Origin: Rhodobiaceae bacterium
GTDB taxonomy: Bacteria; Pseudomonadota; Alphaproteobacteria; Rhizobiales; NORP267
Assembly: GCA_020441905.1 (NCBI GenBank)
Contig: JAGRLG010000035.1
Span: 1-64,000 of the forward strand
DNA: 64,000 nucleotides
Reading direction: 5' to 3'
In this document: positions 61,501 through 64,000 of the stretch, one piece after another
How positions within the stretch are numbered: position 1 is the first letter of the stretch
How the letters are laid out: every line of letters begins with the position of its first letter
Made by a program: the position numbers and the translations under genes
Notes under the pieces: generated by a model
The model's input: the letters and a program-made list of their open reading frames with translations, nothing else
Database searches by the model: none
What the model was told of the DNA's origin: nothing

Positions 61501-64000
61501 AGAGTGGACGGATGCCGACAAAGGGTCCGCCGCCGGAAACCGGCAGGGTGAGCACGCGCTCGACGGCACGCCCGCCGCTTTCCTGCATGCGCAAGGCGAG
61601 TGCGGCTTCCAGCGGCCCGGCGCTGTCCGGCAATTCGCCAGCGCTGAGGGCGAAGCTGGCCTCGCCCCTGGCATCGGTTGCCGGCAAATCATAAAGCGGG
61701 CTGCGCTGCGGCGGCGCCTCCTCCTCGGCAAGGCCGAAGTGGAAGCCGGGAAACGCGCCAATGTTCTTCGTCGGCCTGATTGTGACCTCGCCGGCAAGCT
61801 TGAGCCCGGCGGCCGGAGCGCCGTAGAGAAAGCGTCCCTCGACGGAGGCGGTGACGGCGCCGTCGCGGGGCAGGCTTTCGGCGTCGGCGGCGAGATCGAA
61901 CTCGATGCGGTCGGGAATGAAGTCCTCGACCATGAAGCGGGTTTCGGCCAGCGCCGGCTTGCCGGTGTCGGCATGAGCCGCCAGCTGCCAGGTGCCGCGC
62001 ATGGCATTGGCGGGCAATTGCAGCGCCAGATGGTGACCGCCAAGGCCGGAATCGGAAACGACGACGCGGCGGTATTCGACCCCGTCGGGGCGGCGGACGA
62101 TGAGGCTCAGCGGCACATCGCCCACCGCTTGGACGCTGGCGTCGCGCAGCAGGGTCAGGGCATGAACGGTTTCGCCGGGGCGGTAGATGCCGCGCTCGGT
62201 ATAGAGAAAGGCATCGATCGGCGCCGGAGCGGGACGGCCGGCGACGCCGCGGTCGGACAGATCGAATGCCGGGCCGGTGAGGTCGAGAAAGGCATAGTCG
62301 CCGTCGGCGCCCATGGCGGTGACGAGCGCCGGGGCGGCGCCACCTTGGCCACGGGCAAGGCCGGGCGCGAACAGCGCATGGCCGGCGCCATCGCTGACCG
62401 CCTCGCCGAGCACCTCATTGTTGCGCGCCACCAGCGCCAGGCGGGCGCCCGGAACAGGCCTGGCGCTGGTCAGCGAGCGCACGAAGGCATGGATACCGTC
62501 GCTGCCGGCAAGGCTGGTCAGGGCAAGATCGGAAACGATAAACCACTGGGTGGCGCGTGCCTCCCAGGCATCCAGGCGCGCGCCCCCGGGGCGGGCAATC
62601 ATGACATAGACGCCGGGAGCGGGATCCTTGACCACATCATCGACGGGAAAGCCGGTGGTCACTTCCTCGTTGAGCCGGGTTTCGACGGCAAGGCTGCCGC
62701 GCCACAGGCGGCGGCCGAGCTGCTGCTCAAGCTTCTCGGCGGAAAATCCGTCTAGCTGGCTGAGAAAATCGCCGGCGGCAACCGATTGCGCGAGCGCGCG
62801 GTCGGCAATGCGGTAGAGGTCGATCTCGATGCTTTCGGCATTGACCGAAACCAGGGGAATGGCATGGGCGCCGCTGCGCGGCAGGATGTAGTTGGAGCCG
62901 GTGAAGCGCACCGCGGAGGAGCGATCGCGGACATAGACATTGAGCAGCAGCGGCGCGGTCAGCGCTTCGCCGATGCGCGAGGGAAGGCCGGCGCGCAGGC
63001 CGACGCGGTAGCGCGCGCCATGGGAAACACCTTCGATGCAGAGCTGCTGTTCCTCGGCCTCGAGCGCGGGCGCCGGCTTTTCATCGAGGGTGACGAAGGA
63101 CGCGTAATCGGAATTTCGGCCGGCCAGCGGCTCGGAAAACTGGACGCAGATGCGGGGGCTGGCGGCGTCGGCATCGACCGAATAGTCGGTGACACGGAAG
63201 CCGCGCTCGGCGCGCAGGCGCTCATAGGCCGCGCGCACCAGCGCCGAGTCGGCCGCCGCCAGGCTGGCCTTGTAGGCTTCCAGCGCCGGACGGAACAGCT
63301 GCTGGCGCTCAAGCGCTGCGGCCAGCAGAGCCAGCGGCTCGGCGCGCTGCGGCGGCTGCGCCGCGGCCGAATATCCGTTGAGCGCCGCCAGCGCGGCATC
63401 GGCGAGCAACTGCGACTGTTCCTGGTAGTTGGCGGCCTGGGTGGCCAGCAGGGCGCGGGCCAGCGCGCTCCAGGCCGGCGCCTCGCCGCCGCCGGCAAGA
63501 ATGGCGCGGTAGCGCTCGGCGGCAAGGCGGGCATCGCCGGCGCGTACGGCACCGGCTGCCTCGGCCTCGAGGCGGCGGCGCGAAGCCGGGGAAGGCGCCC
63601 CGGCGGCGCGCAGCATGAGGGCGAAGCGGCGGGCTTCCGGCTCCAAATTGCCGGGCAGGAAGGTGAGGCGCGGCGGCGGCGGCGCCTTGACCGGCCGGTC
63701 CGCCGCGGCGCGCACGATGCTCCCGGCAATGGCGCCCGGCTCGGCCTTGAGCTGGCCATAGTCGGATTTGAGAAAACACCATTTGGCGCTGGAATTATAG
63801 GTGAAGGCGCCGCAGGCGCTGTCGGCGAGACAAGCCTGCTTGCAGGTGTCCAGGCTGACATCCTTCAGCGTCCGCAAGTCGTAGCCGAAGTAATCGGCAT
63901 CCTTGGTCAGGACAATGCGGGCGCCGCCCGGGTCGACGGCCGGATCCTGCGCCTGCGCCGGCGCCGCCAGCGCCAGGAAACACAGGGCGATCAAGTGCGG
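58547..64000 (-). CDS. Alpha-2-macroglobulin-like protein with PAN domain (5-prime end cut by window edge)
   Basis: This is a very large periplasmic protease-trap protein, at least 1,815 residues. The frame runs past the right edge, with a hydrophobic signal (LIALCFLALAAPAQAQ) at the very end, so only a few N-terminal residues seem missing. An apple/PAN-like Cys domain (TLKDVSLDTCKQACLADSAC) comes first, then MG domains. The bait and thioester region has YPYGCAEQTTSRALPLLY, with the Cys-Gln thioester pair intact around residue 1,363. It is coupled to pbpC (11-bp overlap). The pair is thought to guard peptidoglycan synthesis against foreign proteases. Confidence 0.93.
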   Translation of the reverse strand, partial: PHLIALCFLALAAPAQAQDPAVDPGGARIVLTKDADYFGYDLRTLKDVSLDTCKQACLADSACGAFTYNSSAKWCFLKSDYGQLKAEPGAIAGSIVRAAADRPVKAPPPPRLTFLPGNLEPEARRFALMLRAAGAPSPASRRRLEAEAAGAVRAGDARLAAERYRAILAGGGEAPAWSALARALLATQAANYQEQSQLLADAALAALNGYSAAAQPPQRAEPLALLAAALERQQLFRPALEAYKASLAAADSALVRAAYERLRAERGFRVTDYSVDADAASPRICVQFSEPLAGRNSDYASFVTLDEKPAPALEAEEQQLCIEGVSHGARYRVGLRAGLPSRIGEALTAPLLLNVYVRDRSSAVRFTGSNYILPRSGAHAIPLVSVNAESIEIDLYRIADRALAQSVAAGDFLSQLDGFSAEKLEQQLGRRLWRGSLAVETRLNEEVTTGFPVDDVVKDPAPGVYVMIARPGGARLDAWEARATQWFIVSDLALTSLAGSDGIHAFVRSLTSARPVPGARLALVARNNEVLGEAVSDGAGHALFAPGLARGQGGAAPALVTAMGADGDYAFLDLTGPAFDLSDRGVAGRPAPAPIDAFLYTERGIYRPGETVHALTLLRDASVQAVGDVPLSLIVRRPDGVEYRRVVVSDSGLGGHHLALQLPANAMRGTWQLAAHADTGKPALAETRFMVEDFIPDRIEFDLAADAESLPRDGAVTASVEGRFLYGAPAAGLKLAGEVTIRPTKNIGAFPGFHFGLAEEEAPPQRSPLYDLPATDARGEASFALSAGELPDSAGPLEAALALRMQESGGRAVERVLTLPVSGGGPFVGIRPLFADGHIGEKQTAGFELIAVDGQGRRIALSGLRWQLLKVNRSYQWYRVNGSWSYEPVEATSRVGDGTLDIAADASATLSAGVEWGDYRLVVSGAGGVSSSYSFAAGWHVADASAETPDNLQIGLDKEAYAPGDTARLSFEAAGNGQALIAVMGERLIETREIAVTAGRVDVDLTVSGDWGAGAYVSVTLMRGSAATGHQPARAIGLAWAGVDPGARRLAVSFEAPEIARPAQSLDLPLRIAGLAPGEEARVVVAAVDVGILNVTAYEPPDPAGWYFGQRRLGVEIRDLFGRLVEGAATAGRIRSGGDFAPVALAASPPEGDPVALFSGVVTVDEKGGATVSFAVPQFNGTLRLMAVAWSRDRVGHGVADVTVRDPVVLTASLPRFLAAGDSARLRLDIANTDGQAGAYHLETTGDGALAVGGEGRDLTLAAGQRMSLDIPVAAASLGAGHIAIALSGPDGTRIGRDLTMSVRPSRPPVSERRLVTLAPGEKFSIDSGLLAGYSAGSGAVTLSISPAARLDLPSLLQALDRYPYGCAEQTTSRALPLLYLSAVAAAAGLGDDAAIRDRVQQAIGALMSYQASNGSFGLWGPGEGDLWLDSYVSDFLSRAAALGFAVPERALAQALDNLANSLAYTDVAANGGADTAYALYVLARNRRAAIGDLRYYADSKLDAFSSPLARAQLAAALALYGERGRASATFAAGLSGLAGEDGNPDTRRDYGSPLRDGAAMLTLAAEASPPLAPLSRLVDFVAEQRDARRYTSTQENAWLLMAANGLLGSAATAKVSIDGEAVSGNLLRRFSAARLEQGAAELVNEGGQPLELVLTVSGVPEKAAPSGGEGFEIRRSYYTLDGAPADPALVNQNQRLVVTLEVTEAGELPSHLLVVDMLPAGFEIANPALVDSADLAALSWLPEKVEAARLEFRDDRFVAALERSGNEARGFTLAYMVRAVTPGRFALPPALVEDMYRPHLNARTASGRSEVIGIEP

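Overview
The window reads as one contiguous piece of a high-GC alphaproteobacterial chromosome, most likely from the Hyphomicrobiales (Rhizobiales). Pointers to this are a PdhS-type cell-cycle histidine kinase, a tRNA-His of the alphaproteobacterial type (no extra G at -1, A73), a phasin gene, a CIRCE-controlled groESL operon, a HisZ/HisG pair, and an FCD-type GntR regulator. No insertion sequence, prophage, integrase or CRISPR array was seen. Genes are tightly packed, many with ATGA or GTGA start/stop overlaps.

Left part (1-30.5 kb): housekeeping and mixed genes. In order: the end of a MATE exporter; groES-groEL; an HxlR regulator preceded by 16-bp tandem repeats; a BcsS-like protein; hisG-hisZ-hisS on the minus strand; a pirin; a CheZ-like phosphatase; an L,D-transpeptidase; a LysR regulator divergent from lutABC (lactate oxidation); a Bcr/CflA exporter; an Hsp20 chaperone; an amino-acid permease; tRNA-His; a phasin; a PdhS-like sensor kinase; a bacterioferritin lacking the heme-ligand Met; an iron-type ABC permease; an AsmA protein; a GntR regulator behind a gene-free stretch with a perfect palindrome; and a TorF-type porin.

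Centre (30.7-52.2 kb): a nearly complete cobalamin (vitamin B12) locus. Minus-strand runs are cobA-cobB-cobQ-cobC-cobD; then a small His-rich membrane protein, cbiX, cobH, cobL, cobI, a cbiG-cobJ fusion and cobM; then cbtB-cbtA-cobW-cobN-cobO behind a cobalamin riboswitch. Plus-strand genes cobU and cbiD-cobK are interleaved. The enzyme set is mixed: CbiD, CbiG and CbiX belong to the early-cobalt (anaerobic) route, while CobN, CobW and CobO belong to the late-cobalt (aerobic) route. CobG, CobZ, CobF, CobS, CobT, cobalamin synthase, DMB phosphoribosyltransferase and BluB were not found here. Together the genes cover cobalt uptake, corrin-ring methylation, cobalt insertion, adenosylation, amidation and aminopropanol-arm attachment.

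Right part (52.3-64 kb): a coupled operon of a Lon-like AAA+ protease, an unrecognised protein and a two-domain CbiX-like chelatase, convergent with pbpC (penicillin-binding protein 1C) and a very large alpha-2-macroglobulin-like protein. The latter two form a known periplasmic pair. The macroglobulin gene runs off the right edge.

The most interesting candidates for something not yet described are the Lon-like/unknown/CbiX-like operon beside the B12 locus, the mixed-logic B12 pathway with two CbiX-type chelatases plus CobN (one with a histidine tail), and the structured non-coding block at 28.6-28.84 kb.
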